Source: Nocardia suismassiliense (GTDB lineage: Bacteria; Actinomycetota; Actinomycetes; Mycobacteriales; Mycobacteriaceae). Taken from it: a DNA stretch of 60,270 bases. Every line of letters starts with the position of its first letter. The first letter of the stretch is position 1. A model generated the notes under the pieces. That model was not told the origin of the DNA. It did no database searches and was given only the letters and a program-made list of their open reading frames with translations. Shown piece by piece: positions 43,032 to 53,300 of the stretch. Position numbers and translations under genes: made by a program. The DNA lies in assembly GCF_900269665.1 (NCBI RefSeq), contig NZ_LT985361.1, positions 4,884,643-4,944,912 on the forward strand, read 5' to 3'.

Positions 43032-44888
43032 GTGCATGTCGCGATCGGCCTGGTGGTTCTCGTTGCCTCGGCGGCGGCGCTGGCGGCGCTGGCCCGCCGA
43101 TTCGGTGTGTCCGAACCGCTCGTCCTGACCCTGGCCGGCGTGGCGGCGTCGTATCTGCCGTTCGTGCCGGAGATTCACCCCGATCCCGAGATCATCCTGC
43201 TCGGATTGCTGCCTCCGCTGCTCTATACGGCGGCGATCCGGACTTCCCTGGTGGACTTCCGCGCCAATATGCGCACCATCGCGTCGCTGTCGGTGGGGTT
43301 GGTGCTGTTCACTACCTTTGCGGTCGCGGCGGTGGTGTGGTGGTTGCTGCCGGTGCCGTTCGCGGTTGCGGTCGCGCTGGGCGCGGTAGTGGCGCCGCCC
43401 GACGCTGTGGCCGCGACGGCGGTGGCCCGGCGGATCGGGATGCCTCGCCAGATCGTCACCATCCTGGAAGACGAGTCGCTGTTCAACGACGCGACCGCGC
43501 TGGTGGCCTTGCGCACGGCGATCGCCGCGTCGGCCGGAACGGTGACGGTGTGGCAGGCCGGCGGCGACTTCCTGCTCGCCGCGGGTGGCGGTGCCGCGGT
43601 GGGTGTCGTCGTGGCGTATCTGCTTGCGCTGCTGCGCCGTCGGATCACCGACCCGGTGCTGGACACGACGCTGTCGTTCCTCGCGCCGTTCGCGGCGTAC
43701 CTGCCCGCCGAAGGAATGCACGCGTCCGGCGTGATCGCGGTGGTCACCTGCGGCATGATCCTCGGGCACGGTGCGCCGGTATGGCAGAGCGCGGCGTCGC
43801 GGATCGCGGAGCGCACCAATTGGCGCACGATCCAATTCATCTTGGAGAGCTCGGTATTCGTCATCATCGGTTTGCAGGTGCGTGCGATCCTCGAGGGTGC
43901 GTGGAGCAGCGGGCTCGATCACCGGACGGTGGTAGTCGCCGCCATCGGGGTGCTGCTGGTGACCATGCTGGCGCGACCGTTGTGGATCTTCCCCTGGTCC
44001 TTGCTGATTCGCCGGATCGGGCCCACAGGGGGCGTTCCGTTGACGCATTCGGCGGTGGCGTCGTGGGCGGGGATGCGCGGGGTGGTCACCCTCGCCGCAG
44101 TGCTGCTGTTGCCCGAGGACACGCCACAGTTGCCGGTATTGAAGCTGCTCGCGCTGGTCGTTGTCGCGGGAACGCTACTGCTGCAAGGTACTTCGCTGCC
44201 ATGGTTGGTGCGGTTGCTGCACCTGCGCGGGCCGAGCCGGGCCGAGATGGCGCTACAGAAGGCGAACCTGCTTCAGCAGGCGACGACGGCGGGGCTGGCC
44301 GAACTCGACAAGTGGATCACCCCGGACACGCCGGCTTCGGTCGTCGATTCGTTGCGCGACCGGGTCACCTGGAAGACCAATGCGGCTTGGGAACGGCTGG
44401 GCCGTTCAGAATCCGAGTTGGCGACGCCGACCGCGGAATACCGGCGGCTGCGGTTGGCGATGCTGCGGGTAGAGCGCGAAACTGTACTGCGCGTACGGGA
44501 TTCGGGTTCCGCCGACTACGAGATCCTGCAGTACGTGCTGGCTCGGCTCGACCTCGAGGAGTCGATGATCGATCGGTACGACGAGACGGAAGAGGAGCGT
44601 CTCGAACCACTCTCAGCGCCTGCGGCCGGCGATACGTGCGCGCATCTTCGCGCTGCTCCGCTGGTGCTGGATCCGGCGAGCCCGGACGTTTGCGCCGAAT
44701 GCGTCGCGGAGGGGATGAGTTGGGTTCATCTGCGAATGTGCCTGTCGTGCGGGCACATTGCTTGCTGCGATTCGTCTGTCGGTAATCACGCGACCAAGCA
44801 TTACGGCAGTAGTGGGCACCCGGTGATGCGCAGCGTCGAACCCGGGGAGGCGTGGCGGTGGTGTTATGTGGACGAGTTGCTGGGTTGA
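43032..44888 (+). CDS. CPA1 Na+/H+ antiporter fused to a UBP-type zinc finger
   Basis: The 618-residue protein has about twelve membrane helices in its first ~410 residues with CPA1 landmarks: LLPPLLYTAAI, GAVVAPPDAVAATAVARRIGMP, LEDESLFNDATALV and WAGMRGVVTLAAVLLLP. A cytoplasmic helical tail follows (about 420-535). The last ~85 residues form a UBP-type zinc finger with ordered Cys/His (CAHLR, CAECVAEGMSWVHLRMCLSCGHIACCDSSVGNHATKHYGSSGHPVM). It should exchange Na+ or K+ for H+. In eukaryotes this finger binds the free ubiquitin C-terminus; its bacterial ligand is unknown. The GTG start is chosen because the upstream extension crosses the divergent promoter. Confidence 0.9.
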   Translation: MHVAIGLVVLVASAAALAALARRFGVSEPLVLTLAGVAASYLPFVPEIHPDPEIILLGLLPPLLYTAAIRTSLVDFRANMRTIASLSVGLVLFTTFAVAAVVWWLLPVPFAVAVALGAVVAPPDAVAATAVARRIGMPRQIVTILEDESLFNDATALVALRTAIAASAGTVTVWQAGGDFLLAAGGGAAVGVVVAYLLALLRRRITDPVLDTTLSFLAPFAAYLPAEGMHASGVIAVVTCGMILGHGAPVWQSAASRIAERTNWRTIQFILESSVFVIIGLQVRAILEGAWSSGLDHRTVVVAAIGVLLVTMLARPLWIFPWSLLIRRIGPTGGVPLTHSAVASWAGMRGVVTLAAVLLLPEDTPQLPVLKLLALVVVAGTLLLQGTSLPWLVRLLHLRGPSRAEMALQKANLLQQATTAGLAELDKWITPDTPASVVDSLRDRVTWKTNAAWERLGRSESELATPTAEYRRLRLAMLRVERETVLRVRDSGSADYEILQYVLARLDLEESMIDRYDETEEERLEPLSAPAAGDTCAHLRAAPLVLDPASPDVCAECVAEGMSWVHLRMCLSCGHIACCDSSVGNHATKHYGSSGHPVMRSVEPGEAWRWCYVDELLG

Positions 44889-44905
44889 GTGCGGGGCAAG
44901 GGCTC

Positions 44906-45454
44906 TCAGCGGCGGGCGTGTGAATAGATCAGGCGCGCGTATTCGTTGAGCAACTTGTCCAAGGACAGATCTTCGCCCCCGGCCGCGATCTGCTGGTAGC
45001 CGATCAGCATCGCCATACCGAGCCCGGTGACCACCGCCGAGGTGTCGTCGTCGCCGACCACGCCCTTGATGGCCTTATGCACTGTGCGCCTACGAGATTC
45101 GTCGACGCGCTTGAGCGCCAGGTTCACCGATTCGTCGTTGGCGGCCCAGGCGCGGATCGCGGCCTCCGCGGCGTGGTGCAGGCCGGAGGCGAGGTCGGAC
45201 ATGGCGCGAATGTCGTCATCGGGGTTGCCCTGGTTGAACTTCAGGGTGCGCAGGATCAGCACCTGCCGGTTCTCCCAGTGCTCGAGCAGCGCGTCGACGA
45301 AACCCTGCCAGCTGCCGAAGTGGTGATAGAACGAGCCGCTGGTGACGCCCAGACGACGGCACAGCACACCGATATTGAGACCCTTGAAACCGAATTCAGC
45401 GAGCACCTCCAGAGCGGTGTCGAAGTACTGCTCCTTGGTGACCACACGTGACAT
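44906..45454 (-). CDS. TetR-family transcriptional regulator
   Basis: The 182-residue protein has a TetR helix-turn-helix (YFDTALEVLAEFGFKGLNIGVLCRRLGVTSGSFYHHFGSWQGFVDALLEHW) and a helical ligand domain (HAAEAAIRAWAANDESVNLALKRVDESRRR). Its target is not apparent: the neighbour on one side converges on it, and the next regulator is divergent with a different operator. An inverted pair of CGAACAG-type sites lies just upstream of its ATG. Confidence 0.88.
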   Translation of the reverse strand: MSRVVTKEQYFDTALEVLAEFGFKGLNIGVLCRRLGVTSGSFYHHFGSWQGFVDALLEHWENRQVLILRTLKFNQGNPDDDIRAMSDLASGLHHAAEAAIRAWAANDESVNLALKRVDESRRRTVHKAIKGVVGDDDTSAVVTGLGMAMLIGYQQIAAGGEDLSLDKLLNEYARLIYSHARR

Positions 45455-45464
45455 GCCGGGTGCC

Positions 45465-45505
45465 GTTCTGTTCGTTCGGGCAGGGGTGGGAGGACCGAAC
45501 AGTAC
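45465..45505. promoter_or_regulatory. Inverted half-sites upstream of the TetR gene
   Basis: GTTCTGTTCG and CGAACAGTAC are inverted copies with one difference, 21 bp apart, starting 11 bp before the TetR ATG. A further GAACGAACA occurs near 45620. They may be its operator. The rest of the gap to 45741 holds nothing I can name. Confidence 0.4.
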
Positions 45506-45741
45506 CCCATTGTCTCGCCGGCTCGTACGAGGATAACCAAGCCGCTACCGCGCTGTTCGAGCGACCCCAAGTACCTGTTACCCGGCGAAATATCTAGTGC
45601 GCGTACGGAATAGCAACAAGAACGAACAAGTAGCAGGGCCGCGAGCGACACCGCCCCCGACTACGCCCGACCATCAGTCGCACCCGGCCCCGATCACACC
45701 CACATCCGGGTATCGCGCAGGGCCGAGCTCAGCGCTCGCGA

Positions 45742-45768
45742 ATAACAGAGCAATCGCTCTGTTATAGT
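45742..45768 (+). promoter_or_regulatory. Operator and -10 of a leaderless TetR gene
   Basis: ATAACAGAGC-AATC-GCTCTGTTAT is a perfect inverted repeat. Its right arm overlaps TATAGT (45763-45768), which stands 7 nt before the ATG with no room for a Shine-Dalgarno. Repressor bound here would cover the promoter completely. Confidence 0.75.
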
Positions 45769-45775
45769 GATCGGC

Positions 45776-46384
45776 ATGCCCCGCCCTCGCACCCACGACC
45801 CGGACATCGTGCTCGATGCCGCGGAGTCACTGGCCGTGCGATCGGGCCCGGCTGCGGTCACCACTCGCGCCGTCGCCGCGGCGACCGGCGTATCCAACGG
45901 CGCGATTTACCACACCTTCGGTTCGCGCGCGGAGCTGCTCGGCCGCACCTGGTTACGGGCCGCGCACCGCTTCCTGGCCTTGCAGTCCGAACTGGTCGAC
46001 GCCGCACTGGACGGACCGGAGCAGCAGGACGGCATCGACGCGGTGATCGCCGCCGCCGAAGCGCCCGTGGTGTTCGCCGAAAAGTTTCCGACCTCGTCGC
46101 GGCTACTGCTCACCGTCGAGCGCGACGAACTGCTCGGTGACGTCCCCGACGCTATCGCTACCGAACTCGCGGACACCGACAAAGTGTTGGTGGAGTTACT
46201 GATTCGACTGTCCCGGCATCTGTGGGGTCGCGGCGACGGCCGCGCAGTCGATGTACTGATCGTGTGCATGGTCGACCTACCCACCGCGATCCTGCTGCGC
46301 CGCAACAGGGTCACCAATCCCCTGGCCCGCGAGCAACTTCGCGCGGCGGTGCGTGCGGTCTTGGAAGTAGGCCCACCACCGTGA
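45776..46384 (+). CDS. TetR-family regulator, autoregulated, leaderless
   Basis: The 202-residue protein has a TetR domain (DPDIVLDAAESLAVRSGPAAVTTRAVAAATGVSNGAIYHTFGSRAELLGRTW) and a C-terminal domain with FAEKFPTSSRLLLTVERDELLGDVPDAIATELADTDK. The enoyl-CoA isomerase-like gene follows after 49 bp on the same strand, so regulator and enzyme form one autoregulated operon, probably for an acyl-CoA substrate or inducer. The start MPRPRTHDP is fixed by the promoter position. Confidence 0.9.
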   Translation: MPRPRTHDPDIVLDAAESLAVRSGPAAVTTRAVAAATGVSNGAIYHTFGSRAELLGRTWLRAAHRFLALQSELVDAALDGPEQQDGIDAVIAAAEAPVVFAEKFPTSSRLLLTVERDELLGDVPDAIATELADTDKVLVELLIRLSRHLWGRGDGRAVDVLIVCMVDLPTAILLRRNRVTNPLAREQLRAAVRAVLEVGPPP

Positions 46385-46433
46385 CCACAAAGCGCTCCCC
46401 CTAGATTCCGAACCGCACAACACAAGGAACCAG

Positions 46434-47099
46434 ATGCCGACCCTCAGCTACCACGACAAGATCGCCGTCCTGAACCTGGGCGACGACGAAAACCGTTTCT
46501 CGCCAGCATTTCTCGAAGCTGTCAACGCTCAACTCGACACCGTCCTCGCCGACGGCGCACAGGGCTTGATCACCACCGCCAGCGGCAAGTTCTACTCCAA
46601 CGGCCTCGACCTGGACTGGCTCGGCGCCAACGGCGACCGCACCCAGTGGTACGTCGGTGAAGTCCAAGCACTGTTCGCGCGGGTGCTCACCCTGCCGGTG
46701 CCCACCGTCGCCGCGCTGCCCGGCCACGCCTTCGGCGCGGGCTCCATGCTGGCCATCGCCCACGACTACCGGGTCATGCGCGCCGACCGCGGTTACTTCT
46801 GCTTCCCCGAGGTCGACATCCGCATCCCGTTCACGGAGGGTATGGCCGCGCTCATCCAAGCCAAGCTCACTCCAAAAACCGCGGTCGCCTCGATGACCAC
46901 CGGCCGCCGCTTCGGCGGAACCGACGCTCTCGCAGTCGATATCGTCGACGCCACCGCCCCCGAGGGCGCGATCACCGACACCGCGCTGGCATTGCTCGCC
47001 CCGCTCGGCGGCAAGGATCCCGGCACTCTCGGCGCCATCAAGAACACCATGTTCGCAGGCGCGATCACCGCGCTGCTGGCCGCCCGCCAGACCGAGTGA
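46434..47099 (+). CDS. Enoyl-CoA isomerase/hydratase-family protein
   Basis: This 221-residue crotonase-fold protein resembles peroxisomal-type delta3,delta2-enoyl-CoA isomerases. It has LITTASGKFYSNGLDLDWL, the oxyanion block VAALPGHAFGAGSMLAIAHDYRVMRADRGYFCFPEVDIRIPFTEGM and a short C-terminus. The catalytic Glu would lie in FPEVDI. AAGGAA precedes the ATG. It follows the TetR gene and ends one base from the converging AI-2E-type gene. The reaction is most likely a double-bond shift in unsaturated fatty acid breakdown. Confidence 0.87.
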   Translation: MPTLSYHDKIAVLNLGDDENRFSPAFLEAVNAQLDTVLADGAQGLITTASGKFYSNGLDLDWLGANGDRTQWYVGEVQALFARVLTLPVPTVAALPGHAFGAGSMLAIAHDYRVMRADRGYFCFPEVDIRIPFTEGMAALIQAKLTPKTAVASMTTGRRFGGTDALAVDIVDATAPEGAITDTALALLAPLGGKDPGTLGAIKNTMFAGAITALLAARQTE

Positions 47100-47100
47100 G

Positions 47101-48288
47101 CTACTCCTTCGCGGGCTGAACCTCGTCGTCGGACTCCGGTGGCGCGGCGGTGACCACATCGATCTGCTCGCCGATGTAGCGGACCACCACCGCGATCACC
47201 GCCACCACCGGGACGGCGAGGAACGCGCCGACGATGCCGTAGATCGACCCGCCCGCGGTGACCGCGAGCAGCACCACCACCGCGTGCAACTGCATGCTCC
47301 GGCTCTGCAAGACCGGTTGCAGCACATTGCCTTCCAGCTGCTGCACCGCGATGATGATGCCGAGCACGATCAACGCGGTCGTGAAACCGTTCCCGACCAG
47401 CGCGACGAGCACCGCGAGCGCACCGGCCACGAACGCACCCACTATCGGGATGAAACCGCCGATAAAGGTGAGCACCGCGAGCACCAGCGCCAACGGCACC
47501 CCGAGGATCACCAGCCCCGCACCGATGAACACCGCGTCGATCAAACTGACCAGCGCCTGGGTGCGGATGAAACCGCCGAGCGTGACCCATGCCCGATTCA
47601 GCACCTCTTCGACGTGACGGCCGCTACGGCTGCCGAGCACGGCGTGCAGCCAGGGCAGCAACCTCGGCCCGTCCTTGACGAAGAAGAAGCTCAGCACGAG
47701 CACGAGGAACAGGGTGACAATCGCCGACGTCGCCGTGGACACCCCGCTGAACACACCGCCCGCGATCTGCGCGGCGCTGGACTGCAACCGGGACACGATC
47801 GCGTCGACCGCTGAATCGAGTTGCTCATCGCGAATGCGCAGCGGCGGACCCTGCATCCAATCGCGCACCGTATTCACGCCCTCGGTGGACTTGTCCGCGA
47901 GGTCCGGGGCCTGGTCCACCACCGACGGCACGATCAACGCGACCACGCCGGCCAGCACGCCGACGAACGCGACCATCGTAATGGTCGCCGCCAAGGCGGG
48001 CCGCAGACCTTTTCGCGTAAGCCATCGGGTGGGCGGCCACAGCACGGTCGCGATGACGATCGCGAGCGCCACCGGCAGCAGGACCACCCACAGTTTCGCG
48101 AAGAGGTACATCAGCACCCACGCGCCCGCGGCGATCGCGACAATGCACAACGCCCATTTCGCGAGCCACATGATGCCGGACCCGATCACGTCGCCGCGAT
48201 CCGGTACCGCGTGGCTACCGCTGGTCTTGTCGGTCTGGTCGCGACCCTTGCTGGTCTTGTGCTGAATGTCTTCGCTCGGCCCACTCAC
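47101..48288 (-). CDS. AI-2E family transporter (PerM-like)
   Basis: The 395-residue protein has about eight helices in the AI-2E/PerM pattern. A pair of helices at the N-terminus is followed by the amphipathic region ADKSTEGVNTVRDWMQGP, then LFLVLVLSFFFVKDGPRLLPWLHAVL, RAWVTLGGFIRTQALVSLIDAVFIGAGLVILGVPLALVLAVLTFIGGFIPIVGAFVAGALA and QQLEGNVLQPVLQSRSMQLHAVVVLLAVTAGG. Despite the name, few members export autoinducer-2; some are Na+/H+ antiporters. The start is a GTG. The tail is acidic (PPESDDEVQPAKE). Confidence 0.88.
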   Translation of the reverse strand: MSGPSEDIQHKTSKGRDQTDKTSGSHAVPDRGDVIGSGIMWLAKWALCIVAIAAGAWVLMYLFAKLWVVLLPVALAIVIATVLWPPTRWLTRKGLRPALAATITMVAFVGVLAGVVALIVPSVVDQAPDLADKSTEGVNTVRDWMQGPPLRIRDEQLDSAVDAIVSRLQSSAAQIAGGVFSGVSTATSAIVTLFLVLVLSFFFVKDGPRLLPWLHAVLGSRSGRHVEEVLNRAWVTLGGFIRTQALVSLIDAVFIGAGLVILGVPLALVLAVLTFIGGFIPIVGAFVAGALAVLVALVGNGFTTALIVLGIIIAVQQLEGNVLQPVLQSRSMQLHAVVVLLAVTAGGSIYGIVGAFLAVPVVAVIAVVVRYIGEQIDVVTAAPPESDDEVQPAKE

Positions 48289-48522
48289 GGGCCAAGTCTT
48301 GCACGAGGGTGCGGCGCGAGCAGATCATTACGTGCCGCGCGTTGCGGTGGTCCAGAGCACGCGGTTGTCTGCGATCGGTGCGCTGCGGGCCCACGAGGGC
48401 ACCATCTCGATCGGCCGGAGCTTTCGCCTGACGCGTCCCACCGGCCGTCCGCTGACCGGGATCTCGACCCGCACCGCGGCACTGTCCCGGTAGGTTCGAG
48501 TGATCTTCTGAAGGAGGGCACT

Positions 48523-49305
48523 TTGACCGCCGCAGCCACGCTGGAACGCCACGGGCACATTGCCGTTATCACCCTCAATCGCCCCGAGGCGATGAACGCG
48601 GTGAATGCCGCGTTGTCGAGTGCGGTGGGTGCCGCGCTGGAAGAGCTCGCCGCAGACCCGGAGCTGCGGGTCGGCGTGATCACCGGGGCCGGGCGGGCTT
48701 TCTGCGCCGGAGCCGACCTCAAAGAGTTGGCGCGCGGCAACGGGATTCACGATCCGGCGCATCCGGAGTACGGATTCGCCGGGCTGGTACAGCATTTCGT
48801 GGACAAACCGCTGATCGCGGCGGTCAACGGGTTCGCGCTCGGTGGTGGCACCGAGATCGTGCTGGCCAGCGACCTCGCCGTGATGAGTGAGGACGCCTCG
48901 CTCGGATTGCCGGAGGTGACGCGTGGATTGGTCGCTGCGGCAGGCGGATTGCTGCGGCTGCCGCGGGCGGTGCCGCCCAAGATCGCGCTGGAGATGGCGT
49001 TGACGGGCACGCCGATCGATGCCGCGAGCGCGGCGCACTGGGGGTTGGTCAACCGCGTGGTGCCCGCCGATCAGGTGCTGCCCGCCGCGCTGAAGCTCGC
49101 CGAGACCATCGCGGCGAACGCACCGCTGTCGGTGCGCGCTTCCAAGCGGATCATGCACCGCGTCAACGAGTTCGGCTCCGACTGGGACACGCCGATCTGG
49201 GAGATGAGTATGGCGGAAGCCGGGCCGGTGTTCGTCAGCAAGGATGCCCTCGAAGGTCCCCGCGCGTTCGCCGAGAAGCGCGCACCGCAATGGCGCGGCG
49301 AGTAA
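48523..49305 (+). CDS. Enoyl-CoA hydratase (crotonase family)
   Basis: The 260-residue protein is a textbook hydratase: ITLNRPEAMNAVN, GAGRAFCAGADLKE, LIAAVNGFALGGGTEIVLASDLAVMSEDASLGLPEVTRGLVAAAGGLLRLPR and the closing FAEKRAPQWRGE. The catalytic Glu is in LPEVTRG. The TTG start is set by AAGGAGG 5 nt upstream. The gene stands alone, divergent from the AI-2E-type gene. It should hydrate 2-enoyl-CoA in beta-oxidation, though paralogues have varied substrates. Confidence 0.9.
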   Translation: MTAAATLERHGHIAVITLNRPEAMNAVNAALSSAVGAALEELAADPELRVGVITGAGRAFCAGADLKELARGNGIHDPAHPEYGFAGLVQHFVDKPLIAAVNGFALGGGTEIVLASDLAVMSEDASLGLPEVTRGLVAAAGGLLRLPRAVPPKIALEMALTGTPIDAASAAHWGLVNRVVPADQVLPAALKLAETIAANAPLSVRASKRIMHRVNEFGSDWDTPIWEMSMAEAGPVFVSKDALEGPRAFAEKRAPQWRGE

Positions 49306-49371
49306 GCGCCCCCGTCTCGCGACCGACACCCCACAGCACGGCGCGACCGGCGAGGCTCACCCCCAGCGCGA

Positions 49372-50091
49372 TCACTGGGCGTCAGGCTTCTCCGCACCGT
49401 TGAGGTGGGTGTCGAAAAAGCTGAAGATGCGCTGCCACGCATCGCGCGTCGCATCCTCGTTGTAACCGAGGCCGGTGACGCGCAGGATCGGGTCGGCGGG
49501 AGTGAGGTTAGCGAAGGCGTGGGTGACCTTCGGATAGACCTTGATGTCGTGCTCCACGCCGAGCTCGGTCAGCGCTTCGTCCAGTTTGCGGGGCGCGCCG
49601 ATCAGGATCGGGTCGCGCTGCGCGTAGCTGGCGACCACCGGGCACGAGCCCTCGAGCATGGCGCGATAGTCGCCGTAGAGGCTTGGGTAGAACGGCGCGG
49701 CGGCGTCGAAACCCTTCGGCGCGACCAGCAATGCGAAACCACCGCCCATGCAGAACCCGACGACGGCGGTGCGACCGGTGCAGTCGGGTTCGGCGACCAA
49801 CCGGTCGCGCGCGGCCAAGACATCACGCACCGGCGGTCCGTCTCCGCTGAACACCAAGGCTCGATAGATCGTCCGGATGCAGCGCGCCCGGCCGCGGGAG
49901 AACAGGTTGGGAGCGATGACCAGATACCCGTAATCGGCCAGCATGCGCACGGTCCGCCGCAGATCCGCACCGAATCCCACCCCGTCGTGGATTACGACAA
50001 CGCCAGGCCACGGCCCATCGCCGGACGGTCGCGCCAGGATTGCCTCGAGCCGTCCATCGGGTGCGGTGAGCTCAATCGTGTCCATGGGCAT
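49372..50091 (-). CDS. Dienelactone-hydrolase-family protein
   Basis: The 239-residue protein has the DLH nucleophile elbow VVGFCMGGGFALL (Cys nucleophile), an Asp region in ASYAQRDPILIGAPRKLDE and the catalytic His in VYPKVTHAFANL. DLH enzymes open dienelactones in chlorocatechol breakdown, but many homologues are general esterases. It is convergent with the hydratase gene and transcribed alone. The 268-bp gap beyond its start holds no gene I can support. Confidence 0.87.
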   Translation of the reverse strand: MPMDTIELTAPDGRLEAILARPSGDGPWPGVVVIHDGVGFGADLRRTVRMLADYGYLVIAPNLFSRGRARCIRTIYRALVFSGDGPPVRDVLAARDRLVAEPDCTGRTAVVGFCMGGGFALLVAPKGFDAAAPFYPSLYGDYRAMLEGSCPVVASYAQRDPILIGAPRKLDEALTELGVEHDIKVYPKVTHAFANLTPADPILRVTGLGYNEDATRDAWQRIFSFFDTHLNGAEKPDAQ

Positions 50092-50359
50092 CGAATGTAG
50101 GTCAGTGTCTCAGACATGTACAGGGCGGGCTGTGTAGAAGGCGGCGACTCGCGAAGGCGTGCTGGCGAGTGCCGCGCAGGATCCCTACCACGGCCGCGCG
50201 GACCTCGATACCCGCAGCGGTCACACGTTGCCGGCGATCCGCACATAGCCGCTGACGCGTGCAGCCTATCGAGCGCGCAGGGATGGGACCGATCGCCCGC
50301 GACCACGGCACTCCGGCGCGGCCGTCAGCCTGCCCCGTGCCGCGATCGAATGCCGGTCG

Positions 50360-53300
50360 TCAGCGGTGCGCGGGGTGCGGCTCGGCGGTCTCGCGTGCGG
50401 ACGCACTCGATGTTTGCCCCGGCAGGCGAAGGCGTTTGAGCGACACCGCATTCAAGGCGACGATGATGCTGGAGCCCGACATCGACATGGCGGCGATCTC
50501 GGGTCGCAGTGTGAAGCCGAACGCGGGTACGAACACGCCTGCGGCGATGGGCAGGGCGATGGTGTTGTAACCGACTGCCCAGGCCAGGTTTTGGTGCATC
50601 TTGCGCAGCGTTCCCCGACCGATCCGCAGGGCGGTCGGTACGTCGAGCGGGTCGGAGCGCATCAGGACCAGGTCAGCGGTTTCGATGGCGACATCGGTTC
50701 CGGCGCCGATAGCGATGCCGAGATCGGCACCCGCCAACGCGGGAGCATCGTTGACTCCGTCGCCGACCATCGCGACTTTGCGTCCATCGCGTTGCAGCTC
50801 AGCGATTTTCGCGGCCTTGTCCTTCGGCAGGACCTCCGCGATAACGGTATCGATACCGAGATCGGCGGCGATGCGTTCGGCGGTGGCGCGATTGTCGCCG
50901 GTCAGCATCACCACCTCGACACCCAGGTCGTGCAGCTCGGCGACCGCGGCCGCGGAGGTGTCGCGGGGTGCGTCGGCGAGGGCGATGACAGCACTCGCGG
51001 TGCCGTCGATCGCGGCGAGGACCGCGGTATGTCCCGAGTCTGTCAGCCGGTCACGTTGCGGGGCGAGCGTTCCGATGTCGATACCTTCGCGGTCGAACAG
51101 CCGGCGGTTTCCGACCACTACCCGATGTCCATCGACCTCCGCGACGGCGCCGTGACCCGGAACGTTCTCGAACTTGCTCGCGGTTTCCGTTGCGACGCCG
51201 CTGGTTTCGGCGTGCCGAACGATCGCTGTGGCGAGTGGATGTTCGGATTCACGCTCGACGGCGGCGACCAGGCGCAGCACCTGCTCTGCCGAATACCCTT
51301 CGGCGGTAACTACATCGGTGACTTCGGGCTCACCCTTGGTCAGAGTGCCGGTCTTGTCCATCACCACCGTTTGGATGCGCGCCGCGGACTCCAGCGCCAG
51401 CGCATTCTTGAACAACACACCACGTTTCGCGCCGAGGCCGGTGCCGACCATGATCGCGGTGGGCGTGGCGAGGCCGAGGGCATCGGGGCAGGTGATCACC
51501 ACGACAGTGATCGCGAACAGCATCGCCTTCGCGAAGGAGGCACCGACGAGCAGCCACACCGTGAACGTCAATGCGCCGCCGAACAAGGCGACCAGCACCA
51601 ACCAGAACGCCGCGCGGTCAGCGAGCTTCTGTCCGGGCGCCTTCGAATTCTGCGCCTGCTGAACCAGTTCCACGATCTGCGCCAGCGCGGTATCCGCTCC
51701 GACCTTGGTCGCGCGAACTCGCAAGGTGCCGTTGGTGTTCAACGACGCACCGATCACCGTCGAGCCCGATTCCTTATGGACCGGCATGCTTTCGCCCGTC
51801 ACCATCGACTCGTCGACCTCGCTGTCGCCCTCCTCGACCACACCGTCGACGGCGACCTTCGCGCCGGGCCGCACCAGCAGCAGGTCACCGACCACCACCT
51901 CGGCGGTAGGCACCTCGACCGGCACGCCCTCGCGGATCACCTCCGCCTTGGGCGGCGCCAGATCCAGCAGAGCTCGGATGGCATCGTTGGCCCCGCCGCG
52001 CGCCCGCATCTCGAACCAATGACCGAGCAGCACAAAGGTTGCCAGCATCGTCGAGGCCTCATAGAACACCTCACCGCCGCCGGTCAGCGTGATCGCCAGC
52101 GAATACAGCCAGCCCGCCCCGATCCCCACCGCAACCAGAACCATCATGTCCAACGTGCGCGCACGCAACGCCGCCACCGCGCCGGTGAAGAAGATCGCCG
52201 ACGAATAGAAGATCACCGGCAAACTCAACACCAGCGCCCAAATATCCTGCCGCACCCCGAACGGCACCGGTAAATGCAACCCGAACATCTCGGTAGCCAT
52301 CGGCGACCACAACATCACCAGCACGGAGAACACGGCCGCGACAACAAACCGGTTTCGCATGTCGGCGGCCATCTCGGCCATCGACATTCCGGCATGGCCC
52401 GCATGCCCGCCGTGCCCGCCGTGATCGCCGTGATCGCCGTGATCGCCGTGATCGCCGTGATCGCCGTGATCGCCGTGATCAGCCTGCTCTTCCCCGCCTC
52501 GGTCGCCAGTGTCGGTGCGCCCGCCAATGTTCCCCTGAACGGCCCTCCCCCGACCTGCGCGCCCATCATGATCAGCATGGTCGCCGCGATCAGCTCGCCT
52601 TAAGTGGTCGCCGCTGCCAGCCAGCTCACCGAGGCCAGCCGCGCCGCGCTCGCCGTGCCCGCCATGGTCAGCTTGGTCGCCGTGCCCTGCGCGGGCGCCG
52701 TGCCCGCCATGATCGGTGCGCTCGGCGGAGTCGGCGCGCTCGCGGTCGCTCCAGTTGGCACGATCGGCACCCTCGGTGCGGTCGGTGCGGTCCGCGCTCT
52801 CATTGAGGGCGACACCATCAGCACGCTCGCCATGGTCGGCACGACTCGCGTGATCGCCGTCGTCAACTGGCCCAACGCGATCGTCGCCGCCAGCAATGTC
52901 GCCACGATCGCCGTGTCGGCGATGGGCATCCCACGCTTGCCCGCCATGGTCGGCGCGGTCAGCGCGGTCAGCAGAGTCGGCGCGGTCAGCAGAGTCGGCG
53001 CGGTCGGTGCTCCCATTCCGGGCGGCACCATCGGCACGTCCTCTGTGGTCGGCACCGCTCGCGCGCTCGCCGTCGTCGACACGGTCGACGTGTCCAACGC
53101 GATCGCCGCCATCGACGCTGTCGGCTTGCCCTGCGCGATCACCGCCGCCAACTACATTGCCGCGCTCGCCATGTCGGCGATCGGCGCCCCAGGCTTGCCC
53201 GCCGAGGTCGGCGCGATCAGCGCTCCCACCCGGTTCGAGATGATGAGTGGGCCCGCCATGATCAGCGCCCTCGCCGTGCCCACCGCCCGCTTGCTGCGCG

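Noticed and set aside
50366..52273. Plus-strand frames of 635 (and at 52604-53389, 261) codons opposite the copper ATPase
   Set aside because: No family features; the P-type ATPase on the other strand has every catalytic motif.
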